Below are positions 15,340 through 24,542 of a stretch of 34,837 nucleotides of DNA, in pieces (the stretch's first letter is position 1; each line of letters starts with the position of its first letter). The notes under the pieces were generated by a model that saw only the letters and a program-made list of their open reading frames with translations, did no database searches and was not told the DNA's origin. Source of the stretch: PS1 clade bacterium (GTDB lineage Bacteria > Pseudomonadota > Alphaproteobacteria > RS24); NCBI GenBank assembly GCA_003331985.1, contig QOQK01000008.1:1-34837 (forward strand), read 5' to 3'. Made by a program: the position numbers and the translations under genes.

Positions 15340-16788
15340 TTGCAAGACGGGTTCCATGAGCCATCTGTACCAGTATTAAAACGGCTAAAAAAAACAAACA
15401 TTGATATTCGTGATGTAACGCATGCTCTCGCCCGCTATGCGCCGGAAGACTCTTCCCATCAACCAATCCCGCCACGACTTGCAGTCATCATTACCCTAAT
15501 GATCAGCTTGATGATGGGTGCAATTATCAATGGCAATAGTTTGCCTCTGTTTTTATTAACCTTAATGCTTACTTCCTATTTCCCACTTTATGTGATGGCA
15601 ATCTTGCTGGATGTGCGTACCCCTCTAACCCTTGAATTTCTAGTTGATATTCAACTTCCTCGATACACCGTCATTTTACCCTTATACAAAGAGGCTAATA
15701 TGGTGGGACAAATTACCTACGCAATGAGGCAAATAAACTACCCATCAAAAAAAATTGAGTTTTTCTATGTGGTGGAGGAGTCGGACCTCCAGACCTATAA
15801 AGCTCTGAGAAAGGCTTTATCTGAAGCATTAGCCGACGGCATTGTGAATGAAAAAATTCTTGTTGTTCCTGATGGTATCCCCCGCACAAAACCGCGCGCC
15901 TGTAATTATGCCCTTGCCCATGCAAGTGGAGATTTATTGGTAATTTATGACGCTGAAGACATACCTCATAAAAACCAGTTGCGCGCTGCCGCTTCTGAAT
16001 TTGCACGACATGAGAATATCAACGATAAAAGACTTGCTTGCCTGCAAGCCCCATTAGATATCAAGCTTGAAAGAAATGAGGGGTTTTTGGCGCGCCAGAT
16101 GACTCTCGATTATTTACATCTTTTCAGATTTATTTTGCCTGCTTTGGTTCGTTTCAAAATCCCGTTGCCACTTGGTGGATCTTCCAACCATTTCAAAGTT
16201 AATGTTCTTCGGGAAATCTATGGTTGGGATAGTTGGAATGTGACCGAGGATGCAGATATAGGAATTCGTATGGCATTTCGCGGCTACACAACTGCCATGA
16301 TTGACCCGCCGACAATTGAGAGCCCTACTCGAGATTTCTGGGACTTTGTCAAGCAACGTACCCGCTGGCAAAAGGGGCATTTCCAGACTTTACTCGTACT
16401 CCTGAGAAAGCCTTTAAAACTCATCAAAAAAGTCGGCGTGATAGGCTATATAGGCCTTCATCTCGTGATACTCACCCGATGTTTATATGGGTTGGGCGTA
16501 TGGGTTTTTATCGGGGTTTGTCTTTTTAGCATTCCAGACATCCAGAGTCTCGCTGACTATCAATGGCAGCTTTTTGTTATTTTCATAAATTGGGCAATGA
16601 TCTTTTATTCATATTTCTATGTCTGTCGTCGCGCAAAACGCTCCGACTTATACAAGGATATTTTCGGCTTATTTGTTATCTGGCTATTAGCTGGGTTCAT
16701 CACCTGCCGTGCCATAGCGCAACTATTCTGGTCACCATTTACTTGGGAAAAGACTAATCATACCCCCGTAGGCTCAGGCATGGATTAG
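15340..16788 (+). CDS. Membrane glycosyltransferase, GT2 family, processive type
   Basis: A 482-residue membrane protein. Two N-terminal membrane segments (about 46-66 and 69-91) precede a cytoplasmic GT-A catalytic domain (about 105-350) and three or four C-terminal segments (about 365-460). Catalytic motifs are YTVILPLYKEANM, Asp204-Ala-Glu-Asp207, Thr302-Glu-Asp-Ala-Asp306 and Gln339-Arg-Thr-Arg-Trp343, the D,D,D,QxxRW set of processive beta-glycosyltransferases such as cellulose or glucan synthases. The start appears to be TTG with AGGGGG about ten bases upstream; no ATG or GTG is in frame between it and the preceding stop. It has no polysaccharide export or PilZ partner here, so the sugar and product are unknown. 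Confidence 0.82.
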   Translation: MQDGFHEPSVPVLKRLKKTNIDIRDVTHALARYAPEDSSHQPIPPRLAVIITLMISLMMGAIINGNSLPLFLLTLMLTSYFPLYVMAILLDVRTPLTLEFLVDIQLPRYTVILPLYKEANMVGQITYAMRQINYPSKKIEFFYVVEESDLQTYKALRKALSEALADGIVNEKILVVPDGIPRTKPRACNYALAHASGDLLVIYDAEDIPHKNQLRAAASEFARHENINDKRLACLQAPLDIKLERNEGFLARQMTLDYLHLFRFILPALVRFKIPLPLGGSSNHFKVNVLREIYGWDSWNVTEDADIGIRMAFRGYTTAMIDPPTIESPTRDFWDFVKQRTRWQKGHFQTLLVLLRKPLKLIKKVGVIGYIGLHLVILTRCLYGLGVWVFIGVCLFSIPDIQSLADYQWQLFVIFINWAMIFYSYFYVCRRAKRSDLYKDIFGLFVIWLLAGFITCRAIAQLFWSPFTWEKTNHTPVGSGMD

Positions 16789-16817
16789 GTTATAAACAGG
16801 CAACAAATATTACGGCT

Positions 16818-17966
16818 CTATTCTTGAATAAAATGCTTGGAGAGCCGAAGCCCCTGACGCTGATAATTTGAAGAAAGCGACTTGCCGTATAGCACTTCCG
16901 GCCTGTCAGTCAGGCGTTCATAAATTAGCCGCCCGATAACCTGTCCGTGCTCCAAAATAAAAGGTACTTCTCGCGAGCGCACCTCTAGCACGGCACGGCT
17001 ACCCTTGCCTTCTAGACCTGCTCCAAATCCCGGGTCGAAGAACCCTGCATAATGGACGCGAAACTCTCCTACTAATGGGTTAAAAGGAACCATTTCCGCC
17101 GCATGTGTAGGCGGGATGGAAACAGACTCTCTAGAAGCCAGAATGTAGAATTCGTCTGGGTCCAGAATGAGTTGGTTCTTGCCATGATTATATATGGGTT
17201 CCCAATATTCGTTCATCGGAAGAGCATTCACCCGATCTACATCGATTAGCCCGGCGTGGCGTTTCGCGCGATAACCGATCAGCCCTGTTTGCTTGTCACC
17301 AGCGAGATCAATTGACAGTGCCAGCCCGCCATCAATATTGGCACGCCCATCAACCAATGCGCTTTCCTGATGCAGACGCTTAATTTCAGCATCCGAATGA
17401 GCCGGATTGCCGCGACGAAACCGAATTTGAGAAAGCCGCGATCCCGCCCGCACCAATACAGGAAACGTACGAGGGCTGACCTCAAGGTAAAGATGGCCTT
17501 TATAACCGGGTGGTGCTTTATCAAATTCGACACCAAAATCTGTAATCACGCGTGTGAAAACATCAATTCTGCCGGTTGAGCTTTTCGGGTTCGCAAAACC
17601 GCCGGTTCGCTCGGGCAAGGCGAGTGCTTCCATAAGTGGAACGAGATAAACGCATCCGGTTTCAAGCACGGCGCCATCGGTTAAATCAATCTTATGAAAT
17701 GCCAGCATTTCAAGCTTTTGCATCACCTGACCCGAGACCCCGGGCAGAAAGCTTGCCCGAATCCGATAGGCCTTATCCCCCAGCCGCAAATCAAGGCTTG
17801 CCGGTTGTATCTGATCTTCCAAAACACCCGATTTTTGTCCGTTTACGGCCCAGATTTGTTGGTCGCGGATCATGTTACGGATACCATGAGCGGGTAATAT
17901 ACCTGTTGCATGAGTTTGCCCGGGAGCTGTCACAGGTGTTTGTTCTTCTTCTGGAAACAGTTGCAT
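16818..17966 (-). CDS. dcd: 2'-deoxycytidine 5'-triphosphate deaminase, long alphaproteobacterial form
   Basis: A 382-residue protein in the dCTP deaminase/dUTPase fold, about twice the length of E. coli Dcd. The N-terminal half carries EDQIQPASLDLRLGDKAYRIR and FANPKSSTGRIDVFTRVITDFG; the C-terminal half carries FNPLVGEFRVHYAGFFDPGFG and SREVPFILEHGQVIGRLIYERL, so it is a tandem duplicate. It deaminates dCTP to dUTP, the usual source of dUMP for thymidylate. AGGA sits seven bases before the ATG. It diverges from metZ across 275 bases. Together with nrdAB and pyrD it gives this window several steps of DNA precursor supply. Confidence 0.9.
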   Translation of the reverse strand: MQLFPEEEQTPVTAPGQTHATGILPAHGIRNMIRDQQIWAVNGQKSGVLEDQIQPASLDLRLGDKAYRIRASFLPGVSGQVMQKLEMLAFHKIDLTDGAVLETGCVYLVPLMEALALPERTGGFANPKSSTGRIDVFTRVITDFGVEFDKAPPGYKGHLYLEVSPRTFPVLVRAGSRLSQIRFRRGNPAHSDAEIKRLHQESALVDGRANIDGGLALSIDLAGDKQTGLIGYRAKRHAGLIDVDRVNALPMNEYWEPIYNHGKNQLILDPDEFYILASRESVSIPPTHAAEMVPFNPLVGEFRVHYAGFFDPGFGAGLEGKGSRAVLEVRSREVPFILEHGQVIGRLIYERLTDRPEVLYGKSLSSNYQRQGLRLSKHFIQE

Positions 17967-18071
17967 ATTAAATCCTGAAAATCGGGTATCGATTCGCTAT
18001 TGTTTATTAAATGGTTGGACGGCTATCAAAACAAGTGCTGTGCTAAAATACGCGGTGGATAACAGTACACT

Positions 18072-18095
18072 TGACGAAAACAGTTTTTTTCGTCA
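18072..18095. repeat. Perfect 9-bp inverted repeat in the dcd-metZ divergent region
   Basis: TGACGAAAA (18072-18080) and TTTTCGTCA (18087-18095) separated by six bases. It lies upstream of the SAM-II aptamer and overlaps a -35-like TTGACG (18071-18076) for metZ. In a divergent promoter region this is more likely an operator than a terminator, although as RNA it could form a hairpin. Confidence 0.5.
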
Positions 18096-18110
18096 TTTTC
18101 CGCATTTGGG

Positions 18111-18162
18111 TGTGGTGATTTGAGCCGGTCGGCTTGCAGCCACGTTAAATAAATGGCTAAAA
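18111..18162 (+). ncRNA. SAM-II riboswitch (metA/metZ leader aptamer)
   Basis: The leader contains the highly conserved SAM-II string GCTTGCAGCCACGTTAAA (18132-18149) followed by AAATGGCTAAA (18151-18161). The P1 stem is GTGG (18112-18115) with CCAC (18140-18143). An inner stem GAGCC (18122-18126)/GGCTT (18131-18135) is also possible, and the downstream GCTAAA is the part that closes the pseudoknot. SAM-II aptamers are found upstream of metA, metX and metZ in alphaproteobacteria and turn off expression when S-adenosylmethionine is plentiful. It starts about 130 bases before the metZ ATG. Confidence 0.93.
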
Positions 18163-18201
18163 GGACCGGGTGACATCCCGGTCCCTTGGCCGGGTTTTTT
18201 T
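18163..18201 (+). terminator. Expression platform with overlapping hairpins and T-run after the SAM-II aptamer
   Basis: Two alternative stems share a strand. One is an 8-bp perfect hairpin GGACCGGG (18163-18170)/CCCGGTCC (18177-18184). The other is CCCGG (18177-18181)/CCGGG (18190-18194), followed directly by seven T (18195-18201), a terminator shape. A longer imperfect pairing from GGCT (18155) to GGCC (18191) is also possible and would compete with the aptamer 3' strand. This suggests control by transcription attenuation rather than by hiding the ribosome site. Confidence 0.65.
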
Positions 18202-18241
18202 ATAAGTGGCCTATTTATAAGAGGCCAACGGAAAGTATCTG

Positions 18242-19468
18242 ATGGTAAAAGAGAAAAATAAAAACAAATGGCGCAAAACGACCAATCTTGTGCATGAAGC
18301 CGAGCCACGCACCGCCTATGGGGAAACCGGAGAAGCATTGTTTCTGACCTCTGGCTATGTATATGACAGTGCTGAACAAGCTCAAGCGCGTTTTCTGGGA
18401 GAGGATGACGGATATCAATATAGCCGTTTCGGGAATCCGACAGTGCGAAGCTTCGAAAAGCGGATGATTGCTTTTGAAAGCGCTGATTTTAACTTCGAAA
18501 CAGGTTTTGAAATTGACGCCCGTGCTACTGCGACAGGTATGGCTGCCGTTACCGCAGCAATGCTGTGTTACTTAAAAGCCGGTGATCATGTTGTTGCAGC
18601 TAAGGCGCTGTTCGGGTCATGCCGTTATATTGTCGAAACATTGCTGCCGCGCTATGGCATCAAAACGACACTTATTGATGGCACAGATTTAACAGCATGG
18701 GAGAGCGCGGCCCTGCCCGAGACAAAAATCTTTTTTCTGGAGAGCCCGACAAATCCAATGTTGGATATCCTCGATATTGAAGCTATCTCAGAGATTGCCC
18801 ACCGCCACGACTCGTTAATGGTGGTTGATAATGTCTTTGCCACCCCGGTTTTGCAAAACCCATTCACGTTGGGCGCAGATATTGTGATTTATTCAGCAAC
18901 CAAACATATTGACGGACAAGGCAGGTGTCTCGGCGGTATTGTGCTGGGGCGTAAAGACTGGATTGATGATTATCTTGCCAATTTCATTCGCCAGACAGGG
19001 CCATCTATCAGCCCATTTAATGCCTGGGTGATGCTGAAAGCCCTTGAAACAATGGAATTGCGAGTTCATGCTCATTGTGACCGCGCTGAAAAACTAACCG
19101 AGGCTTTGAGTATCCATCCAAAAGTTTCAAGACTGGTTTATCCGGGTAACCCAAGTCATCCGCACTACGAACTTGCCAAAAAACAAATGCAACGTGGCGG
19201 TAGCCTGTTTTCATTTGAAGTATCAGGTGGACAAAAAGCTGCTTTTCAACTCGCCAATAATTTGCAGCTTGTTAAAATATCCAATAACCTCGGAGATGCT
19301 AAATCGCTTATCACGCATCCGTCGACAACGACACATCAGAAGCTTGAGGAGCAAGAGAGGCTTAAGATCGGTATCACACCAGGAACGCTGCGTGTTTCTG
19401 TCGGGTTAGAAGACCCACAAGATTTGATAGATGATTTTGCACAGGCCTTGGAAATACTTGATTCATAA
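18242..19468 (+). CDS. metZ: O-succinylhomoserine sulfhydrylase
   Basis: A 408-residue PLP enzyme of the Cys/Met metabolism family, making homocysteine from O-succinylhomoserine and sulfide. Visible features are YQYSRFGNPTV, ATATGMAAVTAAML, ESPTNPMLDILDI, VVDNVFATPVLQNP and the PLP-binding Lys221 in YSATKHIDGQGRCLGG; the C-terminal half has SLITHPSTTTHQ and the family ending GTLRVSVGLEDPQDLIDDF. The HIDGQGRxLGG variant after the lysine is typical of MetZ as opposed to MetB or MetC. GGAAAG lies about eight bases before the ATG. The SAM-II riboswitch in its leader confirms a place in methionine synthesis. Confidence 0.94.
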   Translation: MVKEKNKNKWRKTTNLVHEAEPRTAYGETGEALFLTSGYVYDSAEQAQARFLGEDDGYQYSRFGNPTVRSFEKRMIAFESADFNFETGFEIDARATATGMAAVTAAMLCYLKAGDHVVAAKALFGSCRYIVETLLPRYGIKTTLIDGTDLTAWESAALPETKIFFLESPTNPMLDILDIEAISEIAHRHDSLMVVDNVFATPVLQNPFTLGADIVIYSATKHIDGQGRCLGGIVLGRKDWIDDYLANFIRQTGPSISPFNAWVMLKALETMELRVHAHCDRAEKLTEALSIHPKVSRLVYPGNPSHPHYELAKKQMQRGGSLFSFEVSGGQKAAFQLANNLQLVKISNNLGDAKSLITHPSTTTHQKLEEQERLKIGITPGTLRVSVGLEDPQDLIDDFAQALEILDS

Positions 19469-19507
19469 AATGCGTCTTCTCTTGGCGCCACTTAACCGGT
19501 CGGGAAA

Positions 19508-19900
19508 ATGTTTGAAGCCATAACAGAAAATATCAAGGTTATTGTGGAGACCCGGTTTATCGACGACCAGTCTGACCCTGATGAAGGGTATTATGTTTGG
19601 GCTTACAGAATAACTATCGTCAATTTAGGTGAAGAAACCGTTCAACTTCTTGCCCGCCACTGGAAAATTACAGATGCGCTGGGCCGCCTTCAAGAGGTGA
19701 AGGGCGATGGTGTTGTCGGCGAACAACCAACACTTCTCCCGGGCGCGGATTATACCTATTCATCTGGTACACCCCTCACAACTTCCAGCGGTTTTATGTG
19801 TGGTCATTATTTAATGCGAACAGCAAGTGGCAGGGATTTTGATGCTGAAATACCGGCCTTTTCTCTGGTAAGCCCATTCGCCAAGACCGCGCTTCACTGA
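19508..19900 (+). CDS. apaG: ApaG (Co2+/Mg2+ efflux-associated) protein
   Basis: A 130-residue protein, the usual ApaG length, with a fibronectin type III-like beta sandwich. Diagnostic segments are ITENIKVIVETRFIDDQSDP, YVWAYRITIVNLG, LLARHWKITDALGRLQEVKGDGVVGEQP, the PG following, YTYSSGTPL and SGFMCGHYLM. ApaG is linked to cobalt/magnesium phenotypes in enteric bacteria, but its molecular role is unsettled. It lies 39 bases after metZ, and its TGA shares a base with the trkH ATG, so the two are translationally coupled. Confidence 0.93.
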   Translation: MFEAITENIKVIVETRFIDDQSDPDEGYYVWAYRITIVNLGEETVQLLARHWKITDALGRLQEVKGDGVVGEQPTLLPGADYTYSSGTPLTTSSGFMCGHYLMRTASGRDFDAEIPAFSLVSPFAKTALH

Positions 19901-21348
19901 TGAATGAGTTTCGCACTGTATTGTTTATTATTGGCCTAATGCTGGGTAGCCTTGCGGTCGGCATGCTTGTCCCTGCCGTGACGGGAATTTTTCAAACCAG
20001 CCCAGATTGGCAGAGCTTTATCGTTAGCGCTTGTATTACTGGTTTTTTTGCTGTTGCGCTTATCTTGACCAGTCGCGGTGAATTGCGCCCACTGACAGTT
20101 AAACAGGCTTTTGTTTTAACCGGCTTCTCATGGTTAGCGCTCACAGCATTTGCAGCATTACCTCTAAATTTCAGTCTTATAGGGCTAACTTATACAGATA
20201 GTTTTTTTGAAGCCATGTCAGGTCTGACAACAACCGGTGCAACAATCATAACCGGTCTGGATACGACGCCGCCGGAAATTTTATTATGGCGCGCTATGTT
20301 GCAATGGTTTGGCGGCATTGGGATTATCGTCATGGCAATTTCAGTATTACCCATGCTGAATGTTGGCGGTATGCAGCTTTTCAGGCTCGAGTCCTCCGAT
20401 AATTCCGAAAAAATATTACCCCGCGCCACAGAAGTTGCCGGATCAATCGCAAAAATTTATCTGCTCATATCCTTTCTATGTGCCTTTGCCTATCTCATTG
20501 CAGGGATGAACCTGTTTGATGCCATTACCCATGCCATGACGACAATTTCGACAGGCGGTTTCTCAACATCAGACAACTCCCTCGGACACTTCAATAGCCT
20601 GGGTATCGAATCTGTCGCCGTATTCTTTATGATAATTTCCAGCTTGCCATTTGTCGTATATCTGCAGGCCATACAAGGCAATCGGGAGCCCCTTCTTACT
20701 GATGCTCAAATAAGAGGGTTCTTATCCCTGCTCGTAACCATCATCACGACCTTATGGTTATATCGCATGATCACTCAGGATGTCTCCGCCTCAACAGCAT
20801 TGCGTGAAGTAATTTTCAACACGACATCATTGCTCACAGGCACTGGCTATGCCTCCAGCGATTATGGCCAATGGGGAAATTTTGCTATTTGCCTATTGTT
20901 TATTGTTTTATTTATTGGTGGGTGCGCCGGTTCAACTTCATGCGGCCTCAAAGTGTTCCGTGTTCAGGTGGTGCTTAAAAGTCTCCGTCGTCAGGTGCAG
21001 GAGTTGGCCTATCCCAATGGTGTGTTTGTAATGAAATATAACGGCAACGCTCTGCCGGATACGGTGACTGCATCAGTACTTACATTTGCCTTTACGTATT
21101 TCACCCTGTTTGGACTCATCGCTCTTCTATTAGGCATACTCGGTTTAGATGCCTTAACAGCTCTTTCCGCCGCCGCCGCGGGGATTGCGAATGTCGGCCC
21201 GGGCATGGGTGAAGTTATTGGCCCGCAGGGAAATTATGCGGAACTTCCGGTCGCCGCTAAATGGGTTTTATGCCTCGCAATGCTCCTCGGTAGATTGGAA
21301 CTCTTCAGTGTATTGGTGATGCTGACACCTCGGTTCTGGCGTAACTGA
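19900..21348 (+). CDS. trkH: Trk-type potassium uptake protein, channel subunit
   Basis: A 482-residue inner-membrane protein with four M1-P-M2 repeats. The four selectivity-filter loops are visible in order: SGLTTTGATI, TTISTGGFST, SLLTGTGYASS and GIANVGPGMGE, each with the filter glycine. It takes up K+ with a cytoplasmic regulatory NAD-binding TrkA subunit, which is not encoded in the window. The ATG overlaps the apaG stop (TGATG). It converges with the RND pump gene, leaving 20 bases between stops. TrkH and KtrB are related; the length and the absence of an adjacent ktrA favour TrkH. Confidence 0.92.
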   Translation: MNEFRTVLFIIGLMLGSLAVGMLVPAVTGIFQTSPDWQSFIVSACITGFFAVALILTSRGELRPLTVKQAFVLTGFSWLALTAFAALPLNFSLIGLTYTDSFFEAMSGLTTTGATIITGLDTTPPEILLWRAMLQWFGGIGIIVMAISVLPMLNVGGMQLFRLESSDNSEKILPRATEVAGSIAKIYLLISFLCAFAYLIAGMNLFDAITHAMTTISTGGFSTSDNSLGHFNSLGIESVAVFFMIISSLPFVVYLQAIQGNREPLLTDAQIRGFLSLLVTIITTLWLYRMITQDVSASTALREVIFNTTSLLTGTGYASSDYGQWGNFAICLLFIVLFIGGCAGSTSCGLKVFRVQVVLKSLRRQVQELAYPNGVFVMKYNGNALPDTVTASVLTFAFTYFTLFGLIALLLGILGLDALTALSAAAAGIANVGPGMGEVIGPQGNYAELPVAAKWVLCLAMLLGRLELFSVLVMLTPRFWRN

Positions 21349-21368
21349 TTAAGCTAAGAGGGCGTGGC

Positions 21369-24300
21369 TTATTCTGCGAGAGCGCGTAATTGCTTCCGCT
21401 GAATTAAATAGTCACGAATATCACATTGAATACCCAAAATAGCTGGAACCAGCAGAAGCACCAGAAATGCAGAAGAAGCAAGACCCCATGCCATTGTAAT
21501 GACCATTGGTAGAAGAAACTGCGCCTGAGTGCTGGTTTCAAATAGCATTGGCGTCAAACCCAGAACGGTAGTCATTGATGTCAAAACTACTGCTCTTAAT
21601 CTATCATTTACACCATTTATGACCGATTCCTCGAAATCCTCTCCACTCGACTGACGTTCATCTATTCGGCTAATAAGAATAATTGAATTATTAACTAAAA
21701 TTCCCGATAGACCAAGAAGTGCAATCATGCTTAAGAAATTAAACTCATACCCTTGCACATAATGGCCGAGTATTGCTCCAATCATGCCAAATGGAATTAC
21801 TGACATTATAACTAGAGGTTTTGAGTAGCTCGAAAATACAAGTGCAAGAATTACGTAGATAAGGCCTAACCCTATAAAAAGACCAATTAACAGTTGAAGA
21901 AAGCTTTCATTCATGTCCTCCTGTTCCCCTCTGACAACTTGCTGGACATCATATTTTTCCAAAATACCTGGTAACTTAGTTTTAGAATATTCTCTAATTA
22001 CATCTGCTGGATTACCTGAATTGTCTGCAAATCCTGCCCGAATTAAAACCTCTCTAGCTCCTCCTGCCCTCTGGATGGAAGCAAATCCAGGTTTTTCTGA
22101 TACATCAACTACTTGCGCAAAAGGAATATACCTAATAGGCGAACTTCCTGGCACAGCCAAAAAAAAGTTATCAATACTTTGTGGTTTTCCATAGTCACGG
22201 GGTAACATAACCCGAATTGTAACTTCATTATCTCCACGTGCAAATCTTCGCGCTATAGCACCCTCATACGCATTTCTGAGCTGTTGCCCTACTATTTGGT
22301 TTGTAAAACCAAGCGCGGCACCATTTGCATTAACTTCTATTAAAATTTCTTGTTTGCCAAAAAATAAATTATCCCAAGGAGAAATTACAGATGGGTATAG
22401 CTTAAGATCTTCAACAACCTCTCCTGCTGCTTTTTTTAAATTAATTAATGAGTCACCCTGAAGTCTTAACTCTATTGGTGAAGCTCCTGGACCATCTCCC
22501 AACTCTTCAACAGTTGTGAATCGAATACCAGCGATTGGCGGAAAGTTTTCCTTCCATTTTTTAATAAACTCTTTAGTTCTTACAGTTCTCAATTCTGAGG
22601 CAATTAACTCTGTTTCTATGTAAGCCAGATGATTACCTGAGCTGTATCCTATACTTCCTAAACGTGAAAAATGTTCATTTATTAGAGACTTATTACCATT
22701 TCTAAGTTGTTTATCAGTTTCTTGAAGGGCTGACTCTACTGCCTCCATACCTTTTTTTGTAATTTCTCTAGGTGTTCCAGAGTGGAAAATAATTGTTGCG
22801 GCTATTCTTTCCATTTCTGGAGCGGGGAAAAACCTAAACTGCAATCTGCCTCCAGCAAATAAGGAAATTGCAATAATAAAACATGCAATAGCAATACTGA
22901 GTGTCGTGTAACGGTTTTTATATGCAGATATTGTTAATTGCTTAAAGCGTCCATGACGAAACTCCTCAAACTTATCAAGGAAACGTTTTCTAAAACCTGT
23001 AGGAGGTTTCTCAGGATGAGTTAATGCGTGTTTTAAGTGTGATGGCAAAATGAAGAAACATTCAATTAAACTTGCTGCCAGAACCGCAAAAACAATTATT
23101 GGGATTGGTCGAACTATATCTCCAAAAACATTGTCTAATGTAAGAACTGGAAAAAAAGCAGCAAGAGTTGTAAGGCCTGCCGCAAAAATTGGCTTAGACA
23201 TTCTAATCGCACCCCGTTCAGCAGCATAGTCAGGGGTTGTTCCTCTTTTAAAAACAGTTGCTGAGTGTTCTCCAACAACAATCGCATCGTCTACAATAAT
23301 TCCCAGTGTCATAATGAAAGTGAACATAGAAAGCATATTTAATGTACGATCAAGCGGCCACATAAAGCCTAAAGTAGCCATAATGGAAATAGGTATTCCC
23401 AACGCGACCCAAAATGCAATACGCGCATTCAAAAACAAAAACAGGGTGATTAGCACCAGAACCATGCCGCCAAGGCCGTTACGAAGAAGCAGCCCTAGAC
23501 GTTGGGCAATTTTATCGGCAAGAGTATCGTAGACTTTTAATTCCATACCTTGAGGAAGTTTTGTCTCTGCTTCTGAAGCAAATTCTCGAAGTATTTTTAA
23601 TGTATCAAGTGAGTCCGATGTCTCTGAACGGAAAACCTTTATTTGAACAGCACGTTTTCCATCAGTCCATCCTGTAGACTGGTCACTATTAAAATTTTCT
23701 GAAACCCTTGCTACATCTTTTACCAGTATACGCTCACCGCTTGTCAGAGCCCGAATTTCAATTTGCCCTATCTCCTCGGCTGTTTTTTTTAATCCTGTTG
23801 CACGAATTTGTTTTTCTGTTTCTGCACGAACCAACCCTCCCGGCATATCCAAAGAACTAGAGCGAATAGCACTAGCAATTTGATTTATAGTTAAATCATA
23901 CCTTCTGATTTGGTCTATTCTTACCTCAACCCATATTTCCTCATCTCTTGCACCAACTAGATCGACTTTATCTACACCTGCGTCAAGAAGACCATCTCTC
24001 AACTTTAAGGCGTAACTTTTAAGCGCACGCTCTGGGAAATTGCCACTTAATAAAATGTTTCCTACAGGATCATAATTTACGTATTGCCTTACAATTGGTC
24101 TTTCGATGTCTTTTGGTAATGTTGTAATTTGACTTATAGCGGCTTCAACATCATTAGTTGCCTGAGACATGTCAGAGCCACGTTTATAATTTATATTAAA
24201 GGTTGCTAACCCAAATCGGGACCTAGTCTCAAGTTCATCAACACCCGCTAGAAAACGAAATTGTGCTTGTAAAGGTTCCACAATATTTACATCAACATCT

Positions 24301-24542
24301 TCTGCACTGGCACCTGGCCAAACAATAGTAACACCAACTACTTCAATTTCTATTTCTGGAAAAAATTGGGTGTTAAGTTCTCTTAACCCCAGAAAGCCAA
24401 AGATGATCATCGACAACATAAGCAAGTGAGCGGCATTTCTATGTGAAATGAAAAATCTCACAAGCTCGGTAAAAGTTGAATGCCTCTCATCTTTCGGAAC
24501 TTCTGAGAATGGAGGAATTTCATTATTGATGTTATCGTCCAT
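21369..24542 (-). CDS. RND family efflux transporter, inner-membrane permease (AcrB/AcrF-like)
   Basis: A 1057-residue proton-driven pump. It shows the RND layout: TM1 near residue 36, a large periplasmic loop (about 60-345), TM2-TM6 (about 345-490), a second loop (about 560-860) and TM8-TM12. The proton-relay pair is Asp418-Asp419 in GIIVDDAIVVGEH. The N-terminus (LNTQFFPEIEIEVVGVTIVWPGASAEDVD) is typical of the group of AcrB-like pumps that handle varied substrates. Its ATG overlaps the stop of the adaptor gene (TAATG). No outer-membrane channel gene is adjacent, so a shared TolC is presumed. Base composition inside the gene is uneven (see findings). Confidence 0.92.
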   Translation of the reverse strand: MDDNINNEIPPFSEVPKDERHSTFTELVRFFISHRNAAHLLMLSMIIFGFLGLRELNTQFFPEIEIEVVGVTIVWPGASAEDVDVNIVEPLQAQFRFLAGVDELETRSRFGLATFNINYKRGSDMSQATNDVEAAISQITTLPKDIERPIVRQYVNYDPVGNILLSGNFPERALKSYALKLRDGLLDAGVDKVDLVGARDEEIWVEVRIDQIRRYDLTINQIASAIRSSSLDMPGGLVRAETEKQIRATGLKKTAEEIGQIEIRALTSGERILVKDVARVSENFNSDQSTGWTDGKRAVQIKVFRSETSDSLDTLKILREFASEAETKLPQGMELKVYDTLADKIAQRLGLLLRNGLGGMVLVLITLFLFLNARIAFWVALGIPISIMATLGFMWPLDRTLNMLSMFTFIMTLGIIVDDAIVVGEHSATVFKRGTTPDYAAERGAIRMSKPIFAAGLTTLAAFFPVLTLDNVFGDIVRPIPIIVFAVLAASLIECFFILPSHLKHALTHPEKPPTGFRKRFLDKFEEFRHGRFKQLTISAYKNRYTTLSIAIACFIIAISLFAGGRLQFRFFPAPEMERIAATIIFHSGTPREITKKGMEAVESALQETDKQLRNGNKSLINEHFSRLGSIGYSSGNHLAYIETELIASELRTVRTKEFIKKWKENFPPIAGIRFTTVEELGDGPGASPIELRLQGDSLINLKKAAGEVVEDLKLYPSVISPWDNLFFGKQEILIEVNANGAALGFTNQIVGQQLRNAYEGAIARRFARGDNEVTIRVMLPRDYGKPQSIDNFFLAVPGSSPIRYIPFAQVVDVSEKPGFASIQRAGGAREVLIRAGFADNSGNPADVIREYSKTKLPGILEKYDVQQVVRGEQEDMNESFLQLLIGLFIGLGLIYVILALVFSSYSKPLVIMSVIPFGMIGAILGHYVQGYEFNFLSMIALLGLSGILVNNSIILISRIDERQSSGEDFEESVINGVNDRLRAVVLTSMTTVLGLTPMLFETSTQAQFLLPMVITMAWGLASSAFLVLLLVPAILGIQCDIRDYLIQRKQLRALAE

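Noticed and set aside
16813-16847. CGGCTCT/AGAGCCG inverted repeat at the end of dcd
   Set aside because: The 21-base loop and lack of a T-run on either strand make it a poor terminator; it is within or next to coding sequence.
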